Positions 28,453 to 37,231 of a stretch of DNA of 64,000 nucleotides are shown here, one piece after another; position 1 is the stretch's first letter, and every line of letters begins with the position of its first letter. The stretch is taken from the NCBI RefSeq assembly GCF_021173085.1, contig NZ_CP076413.1:2232001-2296000 (forward strand), in the 5' to 3' direction. The DNA comes from Ralstonia wenshanensis (GTDB taxonomy: Bacteria > Pseudomonadota > Gammaproteobacteria > Burkholderiales > Burkholderiaceae). The position numbers and the translations under genes were made by a program. The notes beneath the pieces were generated by a model that was given only the letters and a program-made list of their open reading frames with translations, was not told the DNA's origin and did not search any database.

Positions 28453-30086
28453 CAGCGGGCTCCCTTGTCTGGCGTGTTCTGTGGCCTGTTCTGCTGGGCG
28501 TGGTGCGGGCAGGCCGCCGCAGCTGCAGACGCCGCCTTGGCACCGTGCTCGGTACTCAGGTCGGGCAACGTCTGCAGGCGCGTGTACAGCTCGCGGTAGC
28601 TGCCGACCATCATCTCTTGCGTGTAGTAGCGCTCGACGCGGGCAATGCCGGCTGCCTGGGCCGCATGCCAGCGCGTTTCATCGCGCAGCAGCGTCAGCAC
28701 TTCGGCAGCCAGGGCGGCGGGGTCGGCAATGCGCACCACGGCGCCGGCCGCGCCCAGAGCCGCGTCTTCGCCTTCCAGGCCGAACAGCAGTTGCCGGCAC
28801 GAACCCACATCCGTCGTGACGGACGGCACGCCCGCGGCAAACCCTTCCAGCACCACCAGCGGCAGCGCCTCGCTGATGGAACTCAGCACCAGCACACCCA
28901 CCTTCGGCAGGATGTCGTCGATCTTCTGGAAGCCCAGGAACTTGATGCGGTCTCCGAGGCCCAGGCTCTCGGCCAGGCTGTGGCATTCCTGCGCGTATTC
29001 CGGATCTTCGTCTTCCGGGCCGGCAATCCAGCCTTCCGCGTCGGGCATCTCGCGCGTGACGGTCAGCATGGCGCGGATGAACGTCTTCACGTCCTTGATG
29101 GGCACCACCCGGCCGATCAGGCACATCACGCGCGGCACGCTGGCCTGCCGCTTCTCGCGCAGCGCGGCCAGGCGCGGCAGGTTGATCCCGTTGGGAATGC
29201 TGCGCGTCTTCTCGGCCGGCGCACCGTCAATCACCTGCCGCTGCCGGTTGCCTTCGTACAGCGCGACGATGTCTTCGGCTGCGTCATAGCAGACCCGGCC
29301 CATGGTCTCGAAAAAACGCACCCACAAGTCGCGGAAGTAGCTGATCTGCGCGATGTCCTTCTCGAAGATGCTGCGGTTGTCACGAATCCACTGGCTCTGG
29401 AACAGGTCGATCTTGCGTTCCTTGGTGTAGATGCCGTGCTCGGACACCAGCAGCGGCCGCCCGCGCCTGTAGCGCAGCAGCGCGCCCAGGAAACCGGCAT
29501 AGCCGGTCGAGACGGTGTGGAACACCTTCACCGGGATGAGGTTTTCGGCAATGCGCACGAGCTGCCACAGCGGCTTGTGCATGATGCGCACAGTCCAGAA
29601 GTAGTCCGTGAACGACGGGTCGGTGCAATAGCGCCGGTAGTAGTCCGTCATCATGTCCCACGCACGGTGGCTGTAGAGGAACTGCTCCTCGGCCAGCGGG
29701 CCGTCGTCGCGCAGGTCGGCGATCGAGGCGCGGATCAGCTCGGCGGTCTCTTCCTTGTTTGCCGGATTGCGCAGGGCGTCGTGCAGCTTGCGCGAGCGCT
29801 CGAACGCTGCGGCATCGCCGCCACTGGCCTGCACCAGTGGCGGCGGTGGAAAGTCGTACAGGTAGTGGCACTCCAGGTGCACCACGTTGTCGGGAATGGC
29901 GTAGACGGGCTTGCCGTAATCCTCACGGCGGCTGCCGATGAAGACGACGGCAAAGCGGATGTCCGGAAACGCCCGGATCATCTGGTTGACCCAGCTCGAC
30001 ACCCCGCCGCTCACGTAGGGAAAGGTCCCTTCAAGCAGCAGCGCAACGTCGGCGGACTGGGCGCGAGGAAAGTGGTCGTTGCTCAT
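28452..30086 (-). CDS. pelF: Pel polysaccharide glycosyltransferase PelF
   Basis: 544-residue GT4-family (GT-B fold) cytoplasmic glycosyltransferase that polymerises Pel. N-terminus DVALLLEGTFPYVSGGVSSW is the PelF signature. The C-terminal nucleotide-sugar domain shows IPNGINLPRL, CLIGRVVPIKDVKTFI and the E-x7-E-like SSISEALPLVVLEGFAAG. The start ATG overlaps the pelE stop (ATGA). The open frame runs 297 codons further upstream through pelE, but that part is a shadow. Confidence 0.95.
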   Translation of the reverse strand: MSNDHFPRAQSADVALLLEGTFPYVSGGVSSWVNQMIRAFPDIRFAVVFIGSRREDYGKPVYAIPDNVVHLECHYLYDFPPPPLVQASGGDAAAFERSRKLHDALRNPANKEETAELIRASIADLRDDGPLAEEQFLYSHRAWDMMTDYYRRYCTDPSFTDYFWTVRIMHKPLWQLVRIAENLIPVKVFHTVSTGYAGFLGALLRYRRGRPLLVSEHGIYTKERKIDLFQSQWIRDNRSIFEKDIAQISYFRDLWVRFFETMGRVCYDAAEDIVALYEGNRQRQVIDGAPAEKTRSIPNGINLPRLAALREKRQASVPRVMCLIGRVVPIKDVKTFIRAMLTVTREMPDAEGWIAGPEDEDPEYAQECHSLAESLGLGDRIKFLGFQKIDDILPKVGVLVLSSISEALPLVVLEGFAAGVPSVTTDVGSCRQLLFGLEGEDAALGAAGAVVRIADPAALAAEVLTLLRDETRWHAAQAAGIARVERYYTQEMMVGSYRELYTRLQTLPDLSTEHGAKAASAAAAACPHHAQQNRPQNTPDKGAR

Positions 30087-31069
30087 GATGTCCAGTAGCG
30101 CAGCAGCGGGCGCAGCAACGGCAGCGGTGACCGGCTGGAGAACTGCGCCAGCGCCGCGCGGGCGCCTGCATAGTCGCGGCGCAGGTAGCAGGCTTCGGCC
30201 AGTGGCGGCAGCAGGCGGTCGCGCGGGAAGCCGAGGGATTCGGCGCGGCGCAGGTGGGACTCGGCCACATCGGGCTCGCGGCGCGACAGGGCAAGCCGAC
30301 CGCGCATGTACCACAGGGCGGCGTTGTCGGGCTGAATGTCGAGCGCGGCGCTGGCGTAGCGCTCGACCTGCTCGGCGGTGTAGCGGTACACGTCGCCCTG
30401 CACGAGGTTCTGGTAGATCAGCTCCCAGTACAGGTCGGCCAGGCGCTTGTTGATGTCGTAGCGTGCCTCTGGCGTGGTGGCTTCTTCCAGGCGCGGCAGC
30501 TCGGCCAGGATCTTTTGCGTGAGCACCTTCTCGGCGTTGTCGAGCATGCCGTAGGCCAGCAGGCGGATATCGTCCACCGGGTCGGCCAGCAGGTCGCGCA
30601 GCACGGGGCTGGCGGTGCGCGTGGGCATCGACTGCATGGCCACCAGCGCGGTCATGCGGCTTTGCACTGGCGCGCGCTCGTTGCTGAGCTGTGCGCGCAG
30701 CCGCGCCCCGCCGCCGTGCGTCACGCGCGAAATCAAATGCGCCACGAACACCGGCAGCCCAACATCGGCGATGTCCTTGTCGTCTTCGGGCTTGGGAAAC
30801 AGCTTGGCGAGCAGCAGGCTGCCGAGCACCAGCAGGCCACCCGCCACCGGTACGAAAAAGCACAGCGCCGCCAGGTAGCCATACGTCCACACGAACGGCA
30901 CGCGATAGCGGCGCGGCAGCAAGCGCCACGCAGCCAGGCCGATCAGCGCCGCGGCGGTGCCCTGCAGCATCAGGCACGACAGCAGCAGCGCAAGGCTGTT
31001 GCCGGCATGCAGTGCCATCGCCACTGCCGCGATCTGGGCCGCGATGCCGCCGAGCGTGAGCTTAAACAT
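30083..31069 (-). CDS. pelE: Pel polysaccharide inner-membrane protein PelE
   Basis: 328 residues: two to three N-terminal membrane helices (to about residue 90) and a C-terminal TPR-like helical region (ASAALDIQPDNAALWYMRGRLAL). Matches PelE, part of the PelDEFG synthase complex. A GTG two codons upstream (31075) is an alternative start. Between pelD (about 25 bp) and pelF (ATGA overlap). Confidence 0.85.
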   Translation of the reverse strand: MFKLTLGGIAAQIAAVAMALHAGNSLALLLSCLMLQGTAAALIGLAAWRLLPRRYRVPFVWTYGYLAALCFFVPVAGGLLVLGSLLLAKLFPKPEDDKDIADVGLPVFVAHLISRVTHGGGARLRAQLSNERAPVQSRMTALVAMQSMPTRTASPVLRDLLADPVDDIRLLAYGMLDNAEKVLTQKILAELPRLEEATTPEARYDINKRLADLYWELIYQNLVQGDVYRYTAEQVERYASAALDIQPDNAALWYMRGRLALSRREPDVAESHLRRAESLGFPRDRLLPPLAEACYLRRDYAGARAALAQFSSRSPLPLLRPLLRYWTS

Positions 31070-31094
31070 GGTCACCCCGCATGCCTATGCGCCC

Positions 31095-32570
31095 CTATGC
31101 ATCGAGATGGCAGCGCGCGAGGAAGCGCTGCAGCGCTTCGCCCGGATGCTCGCCGGTCACATGCAACGTCTGCACGCTGATGTGCCCGCCCTCGAAATCG
31201 ACGCCGAACTGCGCGCGCAGGCTGTCTTCAATGCGCACCAGATAGGCCGACACGGCACCCGCGCCCGACAGCGGCATCAGCGTGATGATGGCGCGGCGGT
31301 TCTTGCCGCTTGCCTGCCAGACAACATCCAGCGCACGGCGGCTGCGCACCACGCTCTCGAACAACGCGTCGCTGGCCTCGTCCTGGTGGAAGATAAGCGC
31401 CACCACCGACGAATCGATACCGGTGTCGCGATGCAGGCGTGCCAGCCGCCCGAGGTCGAGCGCGAATTCGTACGGCGCATCGGGCACGAGATCGAGAATC
31501 TCGGAGCTGACGGTGAGGTGGCGCACGCCGTCGGCGTAGTAGCCAAGCAGCACGAGCAGGAACTGCAGGTTCTCGTACGACAGCGAGAGGAACGGCATCT
31601 GATGCACGACCACCAAGCCGATCAGCTCATCCGCACCCGACAGCACGGGCGCGCACGCCACGTAGCGCGAGCTGTCTTCCGGGTTGTTCACGTTCCGCAG
31701 CTCAGGCGCCTGCGGGTGGCCCAGCGTGTGGGTGTCGATGCAATGGCGGATCAGCGGGTCATCGGCAACGATGTCGAACGGCGTGCCGACACGGGCCACC
31801 GGTTCGGTGTCGATGCGGTTGCCCGTCACGCGCACCATGGCCGCCACTTCCAGCTGGCAGGCCTGTGCCGTCCATTGCAGGAAGGGCTCGGCGCCGGGCA
31901 GTTGTGCCACGTCAGGCGCGTTCTCGGCCGTACCGTGCTCGCGCGCGGCCAGCGCGATATTGCGCAGTTGCGTGAGCGTGTCGCGCAGCGTGGTCGGCTT
32001 GGCCAGCAGGTCGTTTTCCAGGCGCTCGTGCGAGAGGCGCAGCAGGAAGTGGTTCTTGGTGAGCGCTGCCAGCCGGTCGTTCAGATAGCCATTGACCGTG
32101 CGGGCGCGAGACAACCGCGCGCCCCAGATGTCGCCGTACTGCCCGCCAACCAACACCAGCATCAGACCGCCCAGGAAGTACATGCGCGGGAAGCTGCCGG
32201 CAGCGGCCGTCTGTCCGTAGAACACGGCCCAGGCGCCCAGCACCACCAGCGCGGCCAGCGCGCCGAGCAGCGTGCCGTAGCGCAGCGCCAGGATGAGCGG
32301 CACCAGCCAGATCCACGGAAAGCCGTAGCCGAGCAGCAGAGGGTTGTCGGGCGAGAACAGCCAGACGACGCCAATGGCCACCACCACCGCGCCCAGCGTT
32401 TCGAGCACGGCGCTCGGGCTGGAGACGGCGGGCGCAATCAGGCGCCCATACCAGGTCGACGCGCCAATGCCCTGCGCGTTGCGCCGCCGCTCAGTTCGCC
32501 CGGTCTGGCCGCGCGCATCGGCGGCGGCGCGGCCGGCCGATTGGGCGGAACCTGCGGACTCGGTCTTCAT
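31095..32570 (-). CDS. pelD: c-di-GMP receptor of the Pel machinery, PelD
   Basis: 491 residues. Membrane helices at about 57-150 are followed by a coiled segment, a GAF domain (about 200-350) and a degenerate GGDEF domain. The inhibitory-site motif R-x-x-D is preserved as R412-A-L-D415, and R446 lies where the third c-di-GMP-contacting Arg of P. aeruginosa PelD (R367, D370, R402) would fall. No GGDEF catalytic loop is visible. c-di-GMP binding switches on Pel synthesis post-translationally. Start codon and pelC stop share one base (TGATG). Confidence 0.92.
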   Translation of the reverse strand: MKTESAGSAQSAGRAAADARGQTGRTERRRNAQGIGASTWYGRLIAPAVSSPSAVLETLGAVVVAIGVVWLFSPDNPLLLGYGFPWIWLVPLILALRYGTLLGALAALVVLGAWAVFYGQTAAAGSFPRMYFLGGLMLVLVGGQYGDIWGARLSRARTVNGYLNDRLAALTKNHFLLRLSHERLENDLLAKPTTLRDTLTQLRNIALAAREHGTAENAPDVAQLPGAEPFLQWTAQACQLEVAAMVRVTGNRIDTEPVARVGTPFDIVADDPLIRHCIDTHTLGHPQAPELRNVNNPEDSSRYVACAPVLSGADELIGLVVVHQMPFLSLSYENLQFLLVLLGYYADGVRHLTVSSEILDLVPDAPYEFALDLGRLARLHRDTGIDSSVVALIFHQDEASDALFESVVRSRRALDVVWQASGKNRRAIITLMPLSGAGAVSAYLVRIEDSLRAQFGVDFEGGHISVQTLHVTGEHPGEALQRFLARCHLDA

Positions 32571-33130
32571 CAGCCCCGGCCCAACGGCGACAGCAGCTCG
32601 CGCAGCAGCTTCTGCGCCACCGCCGACACGGCATCACGGCTCCAGCCGGTGCGGCTGCCGGCTGCGCTCCAGATCACGTTGCCGGTCTGCACGTCAATCA
32701 CCTGCAGCGTGATGCCGACAGCGGGCTCGCCATCCACGCCGACCTTGTAGCGCCACTCATCCACGGCGCCGGTCAGGGCATAGCGGGCTTTCTCGCCGCG
32801 CGCCCAATCCAGTGCACGCGCCACGGCCTCGCGCTCGGCGGGCTCGAACAGCGATTCGCTGTTCAGGTTGGCCGGATACTGCTTGAGGTTGGAGAAGCCG
32901 CGCGCCTTCAGGATGCTGGCCGCGATCGTCTCTGCACGCAGGCCGGCCTGCGGCGTTTCGGTGTAATTGGCGATGGGCAGCACCACCCACGCGTCAGACG
33001 CGCTGGTTGCCGGTGCACGGCCGCTGTCGACCACCGCGCAGGCGGACAACACAAGCGCCGCACCAACGCCCGCTGCCATGGCCAGCCAGCGCCGGCGGCC
33101 AGCCTTCATCTTGTGGATCAAGGGTGTCAT
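32570..33130 (-). CDS. pelC: Pel outer-membrane lipoprotein PelC
   Basis: About 186 residues. Signal with lipobox L-S-A-C, then SDAWVVLPIANYTETPQAGL and the conserved C-terminal ITLQVIDVQTGNVIWSA. PelC forms a dodecameric ring at the inner face of the outer membrane that guides Pel to the PelB barrel. The start at 33130 follows a GGGAGAA site; an upstream ATG at 33166 with GGGGAAAG is also possible. Confidence 0.9.
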   Translation of the reverse strand: MTPLIHKMKAGRRRWLAMAAGVGAALVLSACAVVDSGRAPATSASDAWVVLPIANYTETPQAGLRAETIAASILKARGFSNLKQYPANLNSESLFEPAEREAVARALDWARGEKARYALTGAVDEWRYKVGVDGEPAVGITLQVIDVQTGNVIWSAAGSRTGWSRDAVSAVAQKLLRELLSPLGRG

Positions 33131-33199
33131 CGCGTTCTCCCTGGAGTCTTCCGTTGTGTGCTTCATGTCGTTCTTTCCCCGTTGCTTTGTTCTTGCTTG

Positions 33200-36100
33200 T
33201 CAGTAGAGCCAGCGGTAGCGCAGGCCGATCTCCGTCAGCGGCGATGTACCCGCGCGCGTAATCGATTGGTGCTCGATGTACAGCGCCAGATGGTCGTTGC
33301 CAAACACGCTGCCTGCCACGCCAAGCTGGGCCTGCACGCCCCACCCTTCGCGGTTGTCATGCAGCATGCCCGCATCCATGAAGGGCCGCCATGCGCGCGT
33401 GTAGCGGTCCAGATAATCCGTGCCGAAGCCAAACAGCATGCCGAACTGGTTGAACGAGCGCGGCATGATCTGGTCAACGTCCGGTGCGGCGCCCGAGGGA
33501 AGCAGGCGAGCCATCAACGGGCTGACCGTGCCCGATGCGTTGTAGCGTGCGACGGTACCAACCACGCGGATCGTGTAGTCCGGATATTCCACCCGGAAGC
33601 GATGGCCGATTTCACCATCGAACACCATGCCGCTGCCGAGGAACGAGCGATCCTGTCCGTAGAAGCGGTCGCCTTCCACACGGGCGCGCACGTATTCGCT
33701 TTGTGTGAGGCGCCAGTTGTTGCCGATCGAGAACAGATCCTTCACGCCGCCCACACGCAGTTGCGGCGTTTCATTGGCCGGCTGGTTGCGGCCAATCGAC
33801 AGTTCGGTGCCCACCGGCCCTACCTGCCCCAGCAGACCATCCAGCCGGAACGCGTAAAGCGAGCCCAGCCCCTGGCGCCAACCCACCGTGCCCTTCCACT
33901 GTGTGTTCTGCGTCTGGTACTGCGAGATCCAATCCAGCTGTCGATCCTGCGCGGGCACACCGGTCAACTGCGTATCGTCGGTCGAGCGCTGGTTCCGCTG
34001 GGTGGCGCGCACCAGCATGCTGTAGTGGTCGGTCAGGCGGATGCCGGCGGCGGCGCTGGTCTCGAAGTACGTCAGGGGTGCCTGCTTGAACCACGTCTCG
34101 CGCGGCTCCAGCGCCTGCGCATTGGTCAGCAGCGTCTCCTGCACACGTTCGTGCAGTTGTGCGTCATCGGGGGCGGTGGTCAGCCCTTCAAACGACAAAC
34201 GCTGCGCCTCGCCCAGGCGGTCCGTCATCACATTGGCATCGATGCGGTTGTAGAGCGGAATGCGGTCAGGCGTGTCGTCAAGCAGCCGGTTGAGCGTCTG
34301 CAGATCGCGCTCGGCCAGGGCAATGGAGATCTCGGCATAGGCCGGGCGCGTCATGCGGCGCGTGTACTGCTGCAGCAGCCACGCGCGCGCCAGATCATTC
34401 GCCTCCTGCGAGAGCGCCCAGCCCAGTGCGGCTTCCTTCGCCACGGCGGAAACAAGCTGATCGCTCACGCGGGCCTGCTTGCGCTTGTCGGCGGGAGTCT
34501 GGGGCGGCTCGGGCGGCAACGTGTCGATATCGCCCAGCTCCGATTTCTGCACAGCGGCGCTGCCGCCTTCGCGGGCCTGCCGCGTGGCGCGGCGGTCATC
34601 GCGCAGCAGTTCGATCAGCAGACGCTGCGACAGGTCGCCAGACCCGAACGTCTGCGCCAGTGAAACGCGCCGGGCACGCAATTCAGCGCGTGCATCTTCT
34701 TCCAGCGGCGCCGCGTCGCCATCGCCCACCGTGACGCGCGTGCCTACGCGGCGCCCCGCGGGCGGGTTGGCCTTGCCTTTGCCTGTCGTGTCTTCAGCGC
34801 GCCACAGCAACCACCACGCTTCGCGGCGCAGCGCCCAGGCGGCATCGGCCTGACCGGCCATTTCGCGGGCATCGGCATAGGCCAGCAACCAGAGCGGATC
34901 GGTCTGCATCGACTTGCCCTGGCGGCCCAGGAAGCGCAGCGCCAGGTTGGCGTCAAACAGCTGCAGGCCGGCGGCAGCGTAGGCGCCCCAGTACGCGGAA
35001 TCGTTTTCGGCCTCGCCACGCCAAAGCGCCAATGCGCGCTTGAGCTCGGCGTTCTGACCGGAATCCAGCAGGCCCCAGAGGAAGGCGGCCTTCACATCGC
35101 TGCCCGCATCAGGCAGCGACACAGCGCGCCGCAAATCACGCATGGCGGCATCCCACTGACCGCTCTGGCGGAAATACTCTGCGCGCGCCCCCAGCACGCC
35201 GGCGGATTGCTCGGCCGCTTTGCGCTGTTCTGGCGTGAGGGAGGCCAGCAACCCATCGATGCGGCGGAAGGCGCGCGCACGCGTGTAGTAGTAGATGGCC
35301 TGCTGCAGGTGAACCATCGTGCCGTCCTTGCGGAAGGCAAGTTCTGCCAGACGACCAGCATCGATGGGGCTGGCGTCGTAGAAGTCGATCATCGTTGTCA
35401 GATCGTCTGGCTCCGCCTTGCCGCCGATCAGCAACTGTCGATACGCCTCACGCGACAGATCATCACGCTGGTTCAGACGCGCGAGCTGGGCGAAGGTCCG
35501 CCAGTAGAGGTCATCGGATGGCGTGGCCACCTTGTCCGCGGCCTGCATGGCGGCAAGCGCCTGCGCGAACTGCCCGCGCACGTACAGGATGTTCGCCAGC
35601 TTGAGCGCGTACTGCGCGTTGGGACCGAACTCCTTCTGCAAACGCACGTAGGTGTCGTAGGCCTGATCGTCTTTGCCTGCGCGCTCGGCCAGATTGGCAT
35701 AGCGCTCCAGCACCACCTGGCGATGCGGCCCGCGCGCGATGCTGTTCAGGTAGGTCAGCCCTTCCACGGGTTCGCCCAGGCGCTCGTACGCCGCGATGAT
35801 CTGGTCGAGCAACTTCATGTCGCCCGGGTTGCGGCTTGCCTGGTAGCGCAGCCCCGCCAGATAGGCGTGGTCTTCGTTGAGCGCGGGCGCCAGACGCAAT
35901 ACATGGTGCCAGGCCGCGTCATCCCCGGTGGATTGCGCGTACGCCAGCCAATAGTTCAACGCCGCCATCGGTTGGCGGTTCCACTCGGCCACCTGCGCGG
36001 CACGTTCGGTCCAGATTTTCAGATCGGGCCGTTGGCGCACGGCGGCTTCGGCCACGCGCATGGCATCGTTCAGATTGCCGCTGCCCATGAACACCTGGAA

Positions 36101-37231
36101 TGCGAGGTCGTAGTCTTCGGCATTGAACGGGGCGATCCCGCGTGCAATAGCCTGTGCGCCCGACGGTTGCGCTGGCGAAGCTGCATCGTCAGCCTTGTTC
36201 TGCTTATCCGCTACGGGGCGAATGCGTGCAGCGTGGCGCTGACGACGCGCCAGGCCTTCCGGGCCATCCATGAACACCAGGTCTGCGGGACTGGGCAGCG
36301 GTTCAGGCCGGCCTGCGAATGCCCAGTCATGACGGGCGACACCGGAGGCCAAGGCAACACCCTCCCCCGCCTGATGCCACGACAGCCGCAGCAGGCGCCG
36401 GGCGTATTGGTCTGCCAGATCCGGCCGGTTGCATGCCATCGCCAGACGCGTGAGAAAGCGCAGCGTTTCGGTATCGTCGATCAGTGGGCCCACGCGGCGT
36501 TGCGCTTCCGTCATGGCGTCGTCGAGCAGGTTGCCGGCCTGCAGGGCCTTCAACCCTGCAATGAAGTAGCGGCGCTGTTCGTCGAGCGACTTGGCGGTGG
36601 CCTGCGCAGCAAAGTTGGCAGCGGCAGCGGCGCGGTATTCGCCCACGCCCAGCGCAATCTCAGCAGTACGCGCCTGCCATTGCGCGGCGCGCGCCACGTC
36701 CTGTTTTGCCAGACGTTGATAGAACTGGATGGCAATCGCCCCCTGATCCAAGCCACGCGACTTGGCGGCGAGCATCTCCAGCTCGGCCGCAGTCCAGCGA
36801 TAGTCCAGCGCCTGCTTGAGCAGACCACGCAGGTCGACCAGCATGGCCGCGCGCTGCGGATCGTTCGGTTGCAGTGCGTAGGCGCGTTGCTCGCGGATGG
36901 CGATATCCAGCAGCAGCGCTTCACGGTCGAGCGTCTTGTCGTGCTGCGCGCGCATGCGAGCGACCATGGCTTCGGCTTCTGCCAAGCGGCCCGTGCGCAC
37001 GTACTGGGCAGCCAGCACACTCAAGAACTCGCCGTCGTTCGGGCGCACGCGCAGCCACGCTTCCAGGTAGGCCACCGACAGCGCATCGACCTTGCCGCCC
37101 TCCAGCAGGCGCGCCTCCAGACGTTCGCGGGGGAACATCAAGGCGAGCGCCAGCCCGATCAGCGCACCCAGGGTACCGATCAGCCAGGCTGGCAGCAGCC
37201 GTTCACGCGGGGTCAGGTCAGCAGACCACAT
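33200..37231 (-). CDS. pelB: Pel export porin and TPR scaffold PelB
   Basis: 1343 residues, somewhat longer than the 1193-residue P. aeruginosa protein. One N-terminal membrane helix (LLPAWLIGTLGALIGLALAL), then many TPR-like repeats (residues about 45-900) and a C-terminal beta-barrel of alternating strands ending in ...LRYRWLY with an aromatic last residue, as outer-membrane barrels do. Exports Pel and positions PelA in the periplasm. Overlaps the pelA stop by 14 bp. An internal Ala/Pro/Asp-rich linker lies near residue 340. Confidence 0.92.
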   Translation of the reverse strand: MWSADLTPRERLLPAWLIGTLGALIGLALALMFPRERLEARLLEGGKVDALSVAYLEAWLRVRPNDGEFLSVLAAQYVRTGRLAEAEAMVARMRAQHDKTLDREALLLDIAIREQRAYALQPNDPQRAAMLVDLRGLLKQALDYRWTAAELEMLAAKSRGLDQGAIAIQFYQRLAKQDVARAAQWQARTAEIALGVGEYRAAAAANFAAQATAKSLDEQRRYFIAGLKALQAGNLLDDAMTEAQRRVGPLIDDTETLRFLTRLAMACNRPDLADQYARRLLRLSWHQAGEGVALASGVARHDWAFAGRPEPLPSPADLVFMDGPEGLARRQRHAARIRPVADKQNKADDAASPAQPSGAQAIARGIAPFNAEDYDLAFQVFMGSGNLNDAMRVAEAAVRQRPDLKIWTERAAQVAEWNRQPMAALNYWLAYAQSTGDDAAWHHVLRLAPALNEDHAYLAGLRYQASRNPGDMKLLDQIIAAYERLGEPVEGLTYLNSIARGPHRQVVLERYANLAERAGKDDQAYDTYVRLQKEFGPNAQYALKLANILYVRGQFAQALAAMQAADKVATPSDDLYWRTFAQLARLNQRDDLSREAYRQLLIGGKAEPDDLTTMIDFYDASPIDAGRLAELAFRKDGTMVHLQQAIYYYTRARAFRRIDGLLASLTPEQRKAAEQSAGVLGARAEYFRQSGQWDAAMRDLRRAVSLPDAGSDVKAAFLWGLLDSGQNAELKRALALWRGEAENDSAYWGAYAAAGLQLFDANLALRFLGRQGKSMQTDPLWLLAYADAREMAGQADAAWALRREAWWLLWRAEDTTGKGKANPPAGRRVGTRVTVGDGDAAPLEEDARAELRARRVSLAQTFGSGDLSQRLLIELLRDDRRATRQAREGGSAAVQKSELGDIDTLPPEPPQTPADKRKQARVSDQLVSAVAKEAALGWALSQEANDLARAWLLQQYTRRMTRPAYAEISIALAERDLQTLNRLLDDTPDRIPLYNRIDANVMTDRLGEAQRLSFEGLTTAPDDAQLHERVQETLLTNAQALEPRETWFKQAPLTYFETSAAAGIRLTDHYSMLVRATQRNQRSTDDTQLTGVPAQDRQLDWISQYQTQNTQWKGTVGWRQGLGSLYAFRLDGLLGQVGPVGTELSIGRNQPANETPQLRVGGVKDLFSIGNNWRLTQSEYVRARVEGDRFYGQDRSFLGSGMVFDGEIGHRFRVEYPDYTIRVVGTVARYNASGTVSPLMARLLPSGAAPDVDQIMPRSFNQFGMLFGFGTDYLDRYTRAWRPFMDAGMLHDNREGWGVQAQLGVAGSVFGNDHLALYIEHQSITRAGTSPLTEIGLRYRWLY

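Noticed and set aside
28500-30098. 532-codon plus-strand open frame opposite pelF
   Set aside because: Antisense shadow; pelF is certain.
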